The notes: generated by a model not told the origin, from the letters alone. Shown: positions 51,210 to 60,571, counted from the first letter of the stretch. The stretch: DNA of 64,000 nt from Maccoyibacter sp900556645 (GCA_958349535.1 CATWDJ010000004.1:92828-156827), one strand, 5' to 3'. Program-made: numbers and translations.

Positions 51210-52376
51210 TTATTCTGAAGCTACTTTTTTAAAAAACATCATTATCAGAAGAACTGCTGCTATCATTCCTCCTACGCCCCCAAAAGTCTGATGCAATCCG
51301 AACCTTTCTGCAAATGCTCCTATCATCGGAAACAGCAAAATCATAAACATGGAATATATCATGCTGCTGACGGAAATAATCGTTGCCCGCTGCTCCGAAG
51401 GAATCAGTGCATTCAATGACGCAGACTGCATAGGATACAACATGGAATTTGCAAATCCCATAATGCAAAAGCAAAAAACCGCCAGCCACATTTGGTCCGG
51501 CACCATTCCCAGCACACAAACTCCAATTACCCATGCTGCTCCATACTTCACTTTCTCTCCGTATTTTTTTACCAGTTTCTCACTGACCAAAGCTCCCATA
51601 CAGGAAAATACTCCGGCAAAGAGCATAATGACGCTGATTTCTATTTTATTCAGATTCATTTCATAAAAATACTGCTGCCCGTAATAATAAATACCGGCAT
51701 AAAAGGTAAATATCAACGAATAAAACAATAAAATTTCCGTTACCCTGGGATTCTCTTTGATGGTTCGAAAGCTTTCCCGAAAATGCATATCCAACCTCTG
51801 CTTTTCTTTCTTGGGAAATTCCGGCTCTGTAAGCATCAGGCAGGGAATCAAGGAAACACTCCCTATAAAAATAGCTGCTCCATAGCACCAGACATAAGAT
51901 ATTTCTGCCAGAATTCCACCTACAAAAGTTCCCAATCCCTGTGCTACCTCAATGATAACCTCCAGTCTGCTGTTGACCCCGTAAAACCTTTGTTCTTTTC
52001 CCACCTGTTTCAAACTATCATAGACCAAAGCCTCCTCGGAACCGGATACCAGATTATATCCCCATGCCATAAATACAAAGCTTACGGCAAACTGCCAGAA
52101 TTCCGAAGAAAATAACATAATCACAGAAGCCAAGACGCTGCACACTCTTCCATAAATCATTACTTTTTTTCTTCCCCACAAATCTGCCGCCGCACCGGAG
52201 GGAACCTCACTCAGAAAACTGACCACATGGAAAAGTCCTTCTAAAATTCCAATCTGCCAGAGATTCATCCCTTTGTAAGCCAGATATAATACCCATATGG
52301 CCCCGGAAAAATCAAAATTTGCCAGAAACCGGGACACATAATCTATTTTTATATTTCTCTCTAATTTCTTCTTCAT
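51210..52376 (-). CDS. MFS transporter
   Basis: 388 residues, 12 TM helices. The loop 2-3 motif is VPSGAAADLWGRKKVMIYGR near 57-76. The family resembles drug/tetracycline-type (DHA1) efflux antiporters; the substrate is unknown. The SD is AAAGGAG. A terminator lies just upstream, so it is transcribed separately from the 52600 remnant. Confidence 0.88.
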   Translation of the reverse strand: MKKKLERNIKIDYVSRFLANFDFSGAIWVLYLAYKGMNLWQIGILEGLFHVVSFLSEVPSGAAADLWGRKKVMIYGRVCSVLASVIMLFSSEFWQFAVSFVFMAWGYNLVSGSEEALVYDSLKQVGKEQRFYGVNSRLEVIIEVAQGLGTFVGGILAEISYVWCYGAAIFIGSVSLIPCLMLTEPEFPKKEKQRLDMHFRESFRTIKENPRVTEILLFYSLIFTFYAGIYYYGQQYFYEMNLNKIEISVIMLFAGVFSCMGALVSEKLVKKYGEKVKYGAAWVIGVCVLGMVPDQMWLAVFCFCIMGFANSMLYPMQSASLNALIPSEQRATIISVSSMIYSMFMILLFPMIGAFAERFGLHQTFGGVGGMIAAVLLIMMFFKKVASE

Positions 52377-52415
52377 ACAATGAACTCCTTTTTTGCTGAT
52401 TTTTTATTTCCATAC

Positions 52416-52446
52416 AAAAAGAACATATCCGCCGGATATGTTCTTT
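52416..52446 (-). terminator. Terminator upstream of the MFS gene
   Basis: Minus strand: a 13-bp perfect stem AAAGAACATATCC / GGATATGTTCTTT with a 3-nt loop, then TTTTT. It ends the transcript that includes the broken small gene at 52600-52799. The rest of 52377-52599 shows nothing else. Confidence 0.75.
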
Positions 52447-52599
52447 GGGAGTTACTGCTTTCTGTTTTCTCAGATAAAACAAACGATTCTACCTAAAAAA
52501 GGACGCAGTAATCCCGTCAACCTCTAAAATGCATGTTTTTGACAGGCAACTACTGCTGCATACCGGTGTATAACCTAAACCGTTCATTTTATCTCCTTC

Positions 52600-52799
52600 C
52601 TATTCTTCTATCACATCTTCCAGAAGGGATTCCGCCATGGTTCCATAACCATAACATTCCGCCAAATAACGGATACCTTCCACCACTTCTTTTCTGGAAT
52701 CAACTCTGTCTCTTCGTCCACATCTCTGCCAAATACCAAGGCAATCAGTGTTCGGATAATCTCATGTATCAGTCTCATCACATAGTCTCTCTCAACCAT
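52600..52799 (-). pseudogene. Frameshifted small DUF6483-like gene
   Basis: From ATG 52799 (AGAAGGAG ahead) the first 38 codons give RDYVMRLIHEIIRTLIALVF and an acidic stretch, the N-terminal pattern of small Lachnospiraceae proteins of the DUF6483 type. Past ELIPEK the frame yields a Trp-rich, unlikely tail ending at 52611. The +1 frame gives GIRYLAECYGYGTMAESLLE and a stop at 52600, a natural continuation. So a 1-nt indel near the GAAAAGAAG run has split a ~66-residue protein. The family name is tentative. Confidence 0.5.
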
Positions 52800-52888
52800 G
52801 TCTGTCTCCTTCTACAATTTTTCTGTTCCATTATCAGTATGACTCTGACATTTTATATTCTAGTAGATAAACCGCAAAACTGCAACCC

Positions 52889-54331
52889 TTATTTCTGCCG
52901 TTCCCACGTCCGTCCTTCATCCAGACTGACAAAACGGTATTTTCCACCCTCTTCTTTAGAGTAAGCTTCTTCTCCCACATACAGGATGTAGACACCGTCC
53001 TCTAAAACCGGAGCATATGCCATTCCATAATATTCCGGTGCATTTTCAAAGACTGCTTCTGTCCATGTACTTCCTCCATCTTGGGTTACCAGCATATACG
53101 GTTTTTCTGAAGACCGCACACAGACAAAGCCGTTCTGTTCCGTCACGAAGGAAAAATCTGTGGTAATGGAGTGAATATGCTCTTGGATTCCCTCCACCGG
53201 AAGAAAGCTTTTTCCTCCATCGGTACTTTTATACAGAAGATTTCCTTCCTGCGACATGGTTCTTCCTCCGGTGGAAAGAACATATATTACACCACTGTTT
53301 TCCGGTACTGAAACAAATTCCGCCCTCACATCCATACTGTCAGAAATGACTGTCTTTGTAAAATTTTTTCCGCCGTCCGTACTGACCAGAGCTGAAAACG
53401 GTACAGAGGTACTTCCGCCATAAAGAAAAATTGTCAAATCCTCTGAGACATAATAGCTCCCTGCCTGTAGCGATGTGAACTTTCCGTCCCGTTCATCCCC
53501 TCTTGCAGTCAGTAGCTCCCAGCTGATGGGAACCTCTCTCCAGTTTGCACCATCGTCATAGGTTACTAACAGTTTTTCATTTTCAACCTTCGCTCTGCAC
53601 ACTTCTAACGGCGTAGGTTGAATGTCCGGAATATTCTCATAGAAGCTTTGATATTCCGGATATTTTTCATAAAAAGTAGCTAAGGTCTGCCCTCCATCTG
53701 CCACCCCTGCCAGTTCAAAAACATAATCCTTTGCCATCCTGCCGTGAATTGCCCAGTTTCCGTACAGCCACGTTCCGTCTTTTGTGGTTACCACTTGCCC
53801 CCATTCCGAATGTTCCTGACGATACCATGAGATTTCCTCCTCCGGTACATATTTTCTGAAATCCACTAACATAACAAACTCATTTCTGTCCCCTGCCAGC
53901 AGATTGAAGGAAAGCACCTCCACCGTAGTCTGAAAGTAATCCTCATTCGGGTCATATTTCTGCTGCTCCTGTGCACTCATATAAGAGCGGATAAACACAT
54001 CTATCAAAAGATTGCAGGAATCCCCGTAGCGGTCTGCATCCCGAAGGCGTACCTGATAAGGTTCATCCGCTTTGATTCCTTCAAAGTCTATTTTTTCTTC
54101 ATAGGCATCCTCTGACTGAAACTGCTTATAATAAGCATCCTCACCCACTGCCGGAAGTTCCAGCATTTTCTGAATAGCGGTATCATCAAACACCTCCAGA
54201 TTTTTATTTTCCAGATAGTGATTATCTTTCTGTTTTTCTGCTGTTTCCTCAGTCTTTGTTGTTTTTCCACAGCCACAGATAAGAAATGCTATGGTCAAAA
54301 GCAAGATGCATAATTTAAAATTTTTCTTCAT
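52889..54331 (-). CDS. Surface lipoprotein with Asp-box beta-propeller repeats
   Basis: 480 residues. Signal peptide with lipobox ICGC (Cys21). A unique N-terminal domain (40-240), then a propeller-like half with Asp-box motifs: YDDGANWR (near 265), STDGGKNF, STDGGKSF, TQDGGSTW and SLDEGRTW (at the C-terminus). These blades occur in sialidase-like or photosystem-assembly-type propellers; catalytic Arg/Tyr/Asp residues of sialidases are not evident, so binding or a scaffold role is more likely. It overlaps the upstream 54328 gene by 4 nt (ATGA), so the two act together. Confidence 0.75.
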   Translation of the reverse strand: MKKNFKLCILLLTIAFLICGCGKTTKTEETAEKQKDNHYLENKNLEVFDDTAIQKMLELPAVGEDAYYKQFQSEDAYEEKIDFEGIKADEPYQVRLRDADRYGDSCNLLIDVFIRSYMSAQEQQKYDPNEDYFQTTVEVLSFNLLAGDRNEFVMLVDFRKYVPEEEISWYRQEHSEWGQVVTTKDGTWLYGNWAIHGRMAKDYVFELAGVADGGQTLATFYEKYPEYQSFYENIPDIQPTPLEVCRAKVENEKLLVTYDDGANWREVPISWELLTARGDERDGKFTSLQAGSYYVSEDLTIFLYGGSTSVPFSALVSTDGGKNFTKTVISDSMDVRAEFVSVPENSGVIYVLSTGGRTMSQEGNLLYKSTDGGKSFLPVEGIQEHIHSITTDFSFVTEQNGFVCVRSSEKPYMLVTQDGGSTWTEAVFENAPEYYGMAYAPVLEDGVYILYVGEEAYSKEEGGKYRFVSLDEGRTWERQK

Positions 54332-55122
54332 CGCACATTCTCCTCTTCTGACGTACGTTCACAATAGATGTAACGTTTTGGTGTTATGGATTCGTCCTTC
54401 GGACAAAAAACCGACACCGTAGGACCTTTGATTTCCTGATATACAATTTCGGAAGGAATATCAATATGCTTCTCTTTATCAATGTAATAGATTCCCTCGG
54501 TATTATATCCCCAGTCCCGGACTCCCTTATAAAGGATTCCGTATTCCGGTTCTTCCCAGTCTTTGACTGCATCCTCCACCGGAATCACCCGCAATGCCTC
54601 AAAGAGAACATTTACATCCTTCTCCACATCATAGACATCTCCGGTTCCGCCCCCAAACCAAACACTGATATAGACCGATTTACTTCTGTCATAGCTGATA
54701 AGATAACTGTCCACATAGGTATAGCGTTCATCATAACCGTACCACATGGTATCTATGGACGAAATGGTTCCGTCCGGTGCAAAATGCAGATTGAAACTGT
54801 TTTTTAGCATCATATGCTGGGGAAAATCAATTACTTTTCCTAAATCCTCCAACAGACCGTCAATACCATCCTCATAAATATTGTCATGCTTGAGCTTTAC
54901 CGTTTTCTTATTCTGTCCCATATGGTATTCCTGCCGGATTCTGTCCAGAACCTGGGGATACCGATGTACAACCAACGCTGCCGCAAACAATATTATCAGT
55001 AAGATACCTATCAAAATTCCTATGACAACCCGTTTTCTGGATTTTTTCCTTGGTCTTTGAAAATCCTCTTGAGACATTTTTCTATCCGTTCTGTATCTCT
55101 TTATATTTTCTGCAAGACTCAT
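54328..55122 (-). CDS. Membrane protein with an XRE-like N-terminal stub
   Basis: 264 residues from ATG 55122 (GGAGGTG ahead). Residues 1-21, MSLAENIKRYRTDRKMSQED, look exactly like helix 1-2 of an XRE/HTH_3 domain, but the recognition helix is missing and a basic linker (RPRKKSRKR) runs into one TM (about 33-52). The outside domain (55-264) is Tyr- and Asp-rich with no recognised family. It may be a truncation of an HTH-TM sensor. It is co-translated with the Asp-box lipoprotein. Confidence 0.65.
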   Translation of the reverse strand: MSLAENIKRYRTDRKMSQEDFQRPRKKSRKRVVIGILIGILLIILFAAALVVHRYPQVLDRIRQEYHMGQNKKTVKLKHDNIYEDGIDGLLEDLGKVIDFPQHMMLKNSFNLHFAPDGTISSIDTMWYGYDERYTYVDSYLISYDRSKSVYISVWFGGGTGDVYDVEKDVNVLFEALRVIPVEDAVKDWEEPEYGILYKGVRDWGYNTEGIYYIDKEKHIDIPSEIVYQEIKGPTVSVFCPKDESITPKRYIYCERTSEEENVR

Positions 55123-55197
55123 CTGTCCACCTCCAAAAAGAGTATTGCAAACATACCTCTTTTTTTCTACCAACTTTGCCGCAACTATTGGTTGCTT

Positions 55198-56250
55198 TTA
55201 TGAAAAATGGGCATGATTATGGTTACCTAACTCCTCATGACCATGCAGATGTTGTTGGGAATCCTCACCATGAACATGCATATGGGTATGCTCATGACTA
55301 TGTTCATGGCTGTGTACCATATTTCCATGACGATGCTCATGGGTATGGATATGCTGATGCTCATGGGTGTGCTGTAATGCTATGGTATCCTTTACCATTA
55401 ACCATGTACTGACTGCCATAATTGCCAGTGCTACATAAAAACGCATCTGAGGATGTTCCCCCAACAGCAACACACTGAACGCCACTCCCAAAAAAGGTGC
55501 TATGGAATAATAGGCACTGGTTTTTGCCGCTCCCAGCTCCTTTTGTGCCAAAATGTAAAAATGGATACTCAAACCATAGGCTACGAAGCCCAGCAACAAC
55601 ACCGGAAGTATCCAGCGGATTTCCGGGATAGCTTCTCCCAACAGCTTCGCTACCATCAGGCTTCCCAAACCGGAAAAGCATCCTTTTATGACCACAATCT
55701 CCACAGAGCTTTTACTACTGAGCATTCTGGTACAGTTATTTTCAAATCCCCAGCAGATACAGGCACCTAACACAAACAGAGAACCCCTGTGAAAGGCAAG
55801 GCTCTCTGTTCCCTCAAATCCCAGTATCACACTGGCCAAAGTCACCAATCCGATTGCAACCCACAGTCTTTTCGACAAAACCTCATGGAATATCAGCAGG
55901 GCAATCAGTGAGGTTGCCACAATTTCAAAATTATTCAGAAGGGACACATTTGCCGATGTGGTCATTGAAATTCCAAACATCAGTAAAATTGGTGCCGCTA
56001 TATCCAGCAATACCATGGCTGCCACATAGGGGAATTCTTTTTTCGTCAAAGGTTCCCGCTTATAGTCTTTTCCCAGCAGCATTTCCACGCCACGGCATAT
56101 TGACAGACCCACGCCTGCTCCCAAATAGAGAAACGCCGCCATCATGGTGGGTTCCACATATTGTATGAGAATTTTTGACAGCGGAACATTTACCGCATAA
56201 AGAGCTGCCGCCAGAATGGCAAAGCCTGCTGCTGTCCTGCTTTTCTTCAT
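55198..56250 (-). CDS. EamA/DMT transporter with a His-rich tail
   Basis: 350 residues. Two EamA repeats, 10 TM helices (about 8-290). After the last helix is a cytosolic tail of about 57 residues with about 22 His (HTHEHQHIHTHEHRHG and similar runs). Such a tail should bind Zn, Ni or Co, so metal sensing or handling is likely, though EamA substrates cannot be inferred. It overlaps the preceding EamA gene by 4 nt. Confidence 0.85.
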   Translation of the reverse strand: MKKSRTAAGFAILAAALYAVNVPLSKILIQYVEPTMMAAFLYLGAGVGLSICRGVEMLLGKDYKREPLTKKEFPYVAAMVLLDIAAPILLMFGISMTTSANVSLLNNFEIVATSLIALLIFHEVLSKRLWVAIGLVTLASVILGFEGTESLAFHRGSLFVLGACICWGFENNCTRMLSSKSSVEIVVIKGCFSGLGSLMVAKLLGEAIPEIRWILPVLLLGFVAYGLSIHFYILAQKELGAAKTSAYYSIAPFLGVAFSVLLLGEHPQMRFYVALAIMAVSTWLMVKDTIALQHTHEHQHIHTHEHRHGNMVHSHEHSHEHTHMHVHGEDSQQHLHGHEELGNHNHAHFS

Positions 56251-57170
56251 CCTTCACAACCTCCCTGACCTTTTGCCGCCTCTTCCCGCAAAGCCGGCAC
56301 TGCCAACAGAATTACCATAGCCAAAATACATACAAAGCCTATGTAATCCACCAGTTCAAATTTTGTTTTTAACCAAAGAGATGCAAACAACGGTGCCGCA
56401 ATGGTTTCCACCGAAGCAAGTAACCCGGCTTTTACCCCGCCTATATCTGCAATGCTCTGGAAATATGCCGTAAATGCCAAAATGGTTCCGATTACCACAA
56501 TAACCAACATTGCCAAAAATACTTCTTTGTCCACAGACACATCCCGATTCCAGCTCTGCAAAGCCACCATCAGCACCATACCTCCAATGAGCATGGCATA
56601 TCCGGTTACTGTTTGATTTCCATATTCCCGAATCAATTTTCCCGGAAGCAATGTATAGGTCATCAGTGCCACTGCTGCCACCAGTCCCCACACAAGTCCC
56701 TGGGTGGACAGCACCATGTTTCCCACATCCCCATGGGTTGCCAGCAGATAGATTCCTGTCAATGCCAGTACAAGTCCCACCACCTCAAAGGATTTTGGAT
56801 ATCTTTTCATGGAAATACATGTAAAAATTAAAATAAATGCCTCTCCCAGATATTGTATGGCTGTGGCTGTTCCCGCATTGGAATAGCGGATTGCCTGCAT
56901 ATAACCAAATTGAACTGCCATTAGTCCCAGCAGAGAAAAAAGCAGAAGTCTCGCAACTGCCTGCTTTTCATTCCAGATTCTTCTGACATTCTGAGGCTGG
57001 CTCCACAATGCCAGCAACAGCAGAACCACCCCGGATATCAACATCCTTACTACTGTCAGCCATCCTGCATCCACATTTTTTTCTGTAAATAGATACTGTC
57101 CCACCGTGCCGGACATCCCCCAACAGATACCTGCCACCAACGCTAAAAAAACTCCGCGTATTACTTTCAT
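56247..57170 (-). CDS. EamA/DMT-family transporter
   Basis: 307 residues from ATG 57170 (MKVIRGVFLALVAGICWG; an in-frame extension to 57245 is SD-less). Two EamA repeats, 10 TM helices: GICWGMSGTVGQYLF near 15, FGYMQAIRYSNAGTATAIQY near 88, and the second repeat from about 155. It has no His tail. It lies between the VOC gene (34 nt upstream) and the His-tailed paralogue. The two could form a heterodimer, as paired small DMT proteins do; that is inference. Confidence 0.85.
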   Translation of the reverse strand: MKVIRGVFLALVAGICWGMSGTVGQYLFTEKNVDAGWLTVVRMLISGVVLLLLALWSQPQNVRRIWNEKQAVARLLLFSLLGLMAVQFGYMQAIRYSNAGTATAIQYLGEAFILIFTCISMKRYPKSFEVVGLVLALTGIYLLATHGDVGNMVLSTQGLVWGLVAAVALMTYTLLPGKLIREYGNQTVTGYAMLIGGMVLMVALQSWNRDVSVDKEVFLAMLVIVVIGTILAFTAYFQSIADIGGVKAGLLASVETIAAPLFASLWLKTKFELVDYIGFVCILAMVILLAVPALREEAAKGQGGCEG

Positions 57171-57204
57171 TTTCCTAAAAATCTCCTTTGTACCTTTTCT
57201 AATC

Positions 57205-57585
57205 TTATTTCTTCTGCCATTTCTCCATAGGTTCACCAATTTCAATCATATGCTTGTCCGGATCATAAATGCGGATGACCCTTTGACCCCAGTCATGTTC
57301 TATCATCCGATTGACATATTCGATGTCAAAGGAACTGTTCTCCAGCTTTTGTGAAAATCCTTCCAAGTCTGTTTCCTCAAAATACAGCTCCGCATCATTT
57401 CCCTTGGGAATTACTTCTCTTTCGATGAATTTTTCCCAGATTTTCTTATCCTGAAGCACCAGTCCCTCAGTCAGTATCACGTTCCCGTCAAAATCCACCA
57501 CCACGTCCAGTCCAAATAATTCTTTATAGAAAGCTTTAGATTTCTCAATATCCTCCACTACAATCAACACATTTTTCAGTTTCAT
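57205..57585 (-). CDS. VOC (glyoxalase/bleomycin-resistance) family protein
   Basis: 126 residues, single VOC domain made of two beta-alpha-beta3 units: VLIVVEDIEKSKAFYKELFG (5-24) and DAELYFEETDLEGFSQKLE (64-82), and the C-terminal RVIRIYDPDKHMIEIGE, in which the last Glu is the usual metal ligand. The function may be hydrolysis or binding of an unknown small molecule. First gene ahead of the EamA pair. Confidence 0.85.
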   Translation of the reverse strand: MKLKNVLIVVEDIEKSKAFYKELFGLDVVVDFDGNVILTEGLVLQDKKIWEKFIEREVIPKGNDAELYFEETDLEGFSQKLENSSFDIEYVNRMIEHDWGQRVIRIYDPDKHMIEIGEPMEKWQKK

Positions 57586-57697
57586 GATTTTCCTCTACTT
57601 TCCTTTTTTGCTCCTTTATAGGGCAGATGTACTCCTAAAAAATCTAATTTATTTCTTTTATCTCCTTCATTAATTCCCTTCCCGGAAAAGCAATATC

Positions 57698-58522
57698 TTA
57701 CAATAATATTTCCGTACCAGTTGACAAATAATGTAATCTCTCCCCCAGCTTATATTTCATCTTTTTATATGCTTTTATTCCGGTACAATGGCAAGTATAA
57801 TAATCACTCTTCTTTTTTTCTAAAGCATTCGTTATATTAGCAATCATTTCATCACTCTCATATTTTTTTGTTGGGGGATTATATAAATGAAATCCTCCGA
57901 CCACAGTCGAAATCTCACTTAAAATCAATTTTTCCGCCTGATTCTGTATATTCACAATTCCCGTATGTGAACAGCCTGAAAATAACACCCTTTTCCCGTT
58001 TGCTGTAATAATCAAATTCTGCTCATGGCAAAAATCATCTGGCACCATCCGTCTTTGCTTTTTCGTATACAATGCCTTGTTTGATTTTGAAAAATAAGTA
58101 TCGGATGTTACATTTGAAAAAAGGAACAACTCTTCATCTATCCTCATTTCATCAGTGGTAACTACTATCTGTTCATTATTGAGCAATTCCTCATCCAATC
58201 CCACATCAAACGGAAGTCCCAACACCTTGATGTAATGTGGTTCAAACGCTGCTTTTCTTATATATATCTTTGCTTCAGAGTTCAAAGACATAAAGGCTTT
58301 TAAAGCTCCACCATGGTCTTTATGTCCATGGGATATAATTACCGTATCAATTTCCGAAATATCTATTTGCATCTTTTTTGCATTTTCAATGAACAAATCA
58401 TCCTGTCCTACATCAAACAGTATTTTATGTTTTTCGGTCTCTATGTATAGACACAATCCATGTTTGCAACGATATTCCGATGACAACGTTGTATTCTCAA
58501 CCAATGTTACTATTTTTAGCAT
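57698..58522 (-). CDS. MBL-fold metallo-hydrolase
   Basis: 274 residues. Metal-binding motif SHGHKDHGG (H-x-H-x-D-H, near 64-72), with further His in GCSHTGIVNI and VVGGFHLYNPP. It resembles the archaeal/clostridial group annotated as 7,8-dihydropterin-6-yl-methyl... synthase-like MBL proteins; the true substrate is unknown. A Cys-His motif YYTCHCTG near 241 fits that group. No SD closer than 13 nt. Confidence 0.82.
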   Translation of the reverse strand: MLKIVTLVENTTLSSEYRCKHGLCLYIETEKHKILFDVGQDDLFIENAKKMQIDISEIDTVIISHGHKDHGGALKAFMSLNSEAKIYIRKAAFEPHYIKVLGLPFDVGLDEELLNNEQIVVTTDEMRIDEELFLFSNVTSDTYFSKSNKALYTKKQRRMVPDDFCHEQNLIITANGKRVLFSGCSHTGIVNIQNQAEKLILSEISTVVGGFHLYNPPTKKYESDEMIANITNALEKKKSDYYTCHCTGIKAYKKMKYKLGERLHYLSTGTEILL

Positions 58523-58545
58523 AGACTGTTTTATCTCCTGTCCTT

Positions 58546-58948
58546 TTATACCGTCTGTTTTCCAAACATATGCAAATATTCCTGTGCTTTTTGCAATGAA
58601 ACATCCAGTTTCTTCTGTAATTTCCCTAAAATATCCTCTTCGGAGAGTCCTATTTCTATACCTTTTTCAATAATTCCTTCGGCTCTTCCTTCTACTCTTC
58701 CTTCTACTCTTCCTTCTATCCTCCCTTCAGTTCTTCCTATATTTTCCCTTTCCTCTAACTCATCACTCATTATTTTTCGTAATGCCTCACACATTTTTTC
58801 ATCCTCCTTGCTGAATACTTCCTGATTTGCTTCTACAATCAGATTCATTACTGCTTGATACCGGGGATCTTTTTCGTGTTTCCCATATTCTAGTATCAAT
58901 TTTTCTGCTGTTTCCCGTTCATTGGAAAAGCATGAATTTTCTGAAAGG
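58546..58948 (-). pseudogene. C-terminal fragment of a PD-(D/E)XK / Rpn-type nuclease
   Basis: Open from after a TGA at about 58949 to the stop at 58546; about 130 residues, with no ATG start (a TTG at 58899 would give 117). The C-terminal pattern IMSDELEERENIG, GRxEG repeats (GRTEGRIEGRVEGRVEGR) and GIEIGLSEEDI is that of Rpn/PDDEXK-family transposase-like proteins, whose catalytic N-terminal ~200 residues are missing here. It is therefore a decay product of a mobile gene. Confidence 0.6.
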
Positions 58949-59038
58949 AACAGTTCTCAAACTGTTTTATATGTTTTTATTGTTTTAGCCGGTGAGGAAA
59001 CTTGTTCCCCACCGGCTACTCCTTTTATTCGTTTGTGT

Positions 59039-59665
59039 TTACACTAGCTGTCCCGGCAGCTTTAATTTTTCCTTTGATGGGAAATCAGCGTCAAACTTCT
59101 CCACAGCTTTCTCATCTACAAAATAACCCTCCGGCGTATGATAGACTCCTGTAATACCGTCTAAGAAACCTTCCTTCAGTTCCTTGAGCAGAAAATACGG
59201 GACTTCCTCTTCTCTTGGTTCTGCATAGTAGTGTATTCCTTTTGTACTGGCAACTACAAAGCCGGACTTTCCATAGAAATCAATGTTGCCTTCCATGCAG
59301 AGTGCACCTACCCCCATTTTTTTAGCTTTTTCCATAGAATAATCCAACAAGGCTTTTCCATAACCTTTTCGTTTATACTCCGGTGCAATGCTGATAGGTC
59401 CGAAGGTCATAATCGGAATTTCTCTGCCATCATCGGCCTGAATTTTGGCACGTACATACATCACATGCCCAATAATTTCGCCATCCTTTTCCATTACAAA
59501 ATCCAATTCCGGCACAAAATCCTCTCTGTCACGGTAGCAATGCAGTACATAGTGTTCCATACATCCCGGACGGTAAACATTCCAGAATGCCTCACGTGTT
59601 AAATTTTCCACCTTACGATAGTCATTAGGTGTTTCCAAACGAATCATATAGTCATTTTTTTTCAT
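59039..59665 (-). CDS. GNAT acetyltransferase (YhbS-like)
   Basis: 208 residues from ATG 59665 (AGGAGG ahead). GNAT core with IMTFGPISIAPEYKRKGYGK (near 90-109), where RKGYGK is the acetyl-CoA pyrophosphate loop, then a C-terminal extension (ITGVYHTPEGYFVDEKAVEK) typical of YhbS-type members. Substrate unknown. Confidence 0.85.
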   Translation of the reverse strand: MKKNDYMIRLETPNDYRKVENLTREAFWNVYRPGCMEHYVLHCYRDREDFVPELDFVMEKDGEIIGHVMYVRAKIQADDGREIPIMTFGPISIAPEYKRKGYGKALLDYSMEKAKKMGVGALCMEGNIDFYGKSGFVVASTKGIHYYAEPREEEVPYFLLKELKEGFLDGITGVYHTPEGYFVDEKAVEKFDADFPSKEKLKLPGQLV

Positions 59666-59739
59666 TGTTTTTCCTCCTGTCAGACTCACGAACATTCGCA
59701 GTTCGTATCATGTCGTTCAATTGTTGACTGTCAATATTT

Positions 59740-59776
59740 GGGAGGTTCATGTGAGATTATGCGGCACAAACCTCCC
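59740..59776 (-). promoter_or_regulatory. Hairpin in the spacer between two GNAT genes
   Basis: Minus strand: GGGAGGTTTGTG ... CACATGAACCTCCC, an 8-bp stem plus 4 bp after a 2-nt bulge, with an 11-nt loop. It is not followed by T's. It sits 75 nt before the 59665 gene and about 100 nt after the 59875 gene; a TTGACA just below it could be a -35 with a poor -10. The rest of 59666-59874 is featureless. Confidence 0.35.
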
Positions 59777-59874
59777 GGTTAGTCCACAATCTCCAAAGTG
59801 TTATTTTTTCTCAAACAGCGTCTCCTTAAAATAAATTTTATATCATCAAGCCTTACGGCTGAATGAACATTGTT

Positions 59875-60396
59875 CTACAACAAATACTGATACAACTTGT
59901 ACCAATCCAGTCCATACTTTCCATATCCTAAATCAACAGTACCTATATAGTGAAAGCCCATTTTTTCATACAAACGAATGGCAGGCATATTGTTTTCATA
60001 TACATCCAAACGTATTGCTTTTCGATTCATATGCTCAGCATATTCAAGCACATACTCCATGATTTCCTTCCCGATTCCCCGGTGCAAAAAATCAGGATGT
60101 ATTGCAAGGGTGTGAATCACGCAAATATCATCATACTCCAAATCATTCTGCCAATCCGCTAAATCATAGGCCTCCTCCGGCTTCTGGTTCAGGATTACGG
60201 TACCGGCAATCTTCCCTTCTTCTGTGGCTACAAAAAGATTCTGTTCTGCAACGCCTACCTCTGCATCTTCACGAATTGGATATATCCCTTTCATCCATCC
60301 TGGGTAGTTGATATGACTTTCCAAGTAATCATTCAGTTCATCATATAGTGCCGCCACTTCCTCTATATCCTGCTGTGTTCCTTTTCTTACTTCCAT
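59875..60396 (-). CDS. GNAT acetyltransferase
   Basis: 173 residues, SD GGAGC. Acetyl-CoA loop IHTLAIHPDFLHRGIGKEIM (near 94-113), then RLDVYENNMPAIRLYEKMGF, the standard GNAT motif B. It is probably an N-acetyltransferase of a small molecule or protein N-terminus; the substrate is unknown. Divergent from pnuC. Confidence 0.88.
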   Translation of the reverse strand: MEVRKGTQQDIEEVAALYDELNDYLESHINYPGWMKGIYPIREDAEVGVAEQNLFVATEEGKIAGTVILNQKPEEAYDLADWQNDLEYDDICVIHTLAIHPDFLHRGIGKEIMEYVLEYAEHMNRKAIRLDVYENNMPAIRLYEKMGFHYIGTVDLGYGKYGLDWYKLYQYLL

Positions 60397-60436
60397 CTGT
60401 GTTGCTCCATGTATTTTAAATCATCCTGTTTCTTAA

Positions 60437-60571
60437 TTGCTTTTTTCCTCTTCTCATGTTACCATATAAAAAAATAAATACAAGTACTGCCACCGGGTAG
60501 GAATGCAAGGAGCATTCGTTTACACACCATTAGGTCTTTGAAGGTGTGTATGCGGATGCTTTTTTAGGAGG
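60437..60571 (+). promoter_or_regulatory. pnuC promoter with a two-state leader (attenuator / candidate riboswitch)
   Basis: Promoter TTGCTT (60437-60442), 17 nt, TACCAT (60460-60465), extended TG. In the leader, a 17-bp stem (60512-60528 with 60543-60559, one mismatch) ends in T6 (60560-60565), an intrinsic terminator that abuts the AGGAGG SD. The 5' half of that stem, GCATTC (60512-60517), can instead pair with GAATGC (60501-60506), making a small alternative hairpin that would prevent termination. No known riboswitch consensus is recognised. Confidence 0.55.

Noticed and set aside
58987..59022. Hairpin TAGCCGGTG / CACCGGCTA as a terminator for the 59039 gene
   Set aside because: The stem is real, but on the minus strand it is followed by A-rich sequence, not T's; there is no plus-strand gene to end.
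60466..60571. THF, TPP, FMN or preQ1 riboswitch before pnuC
   Set aside because: None of the conserved core sequences could be placed; only the terminator/anti-terminator logic is supported.
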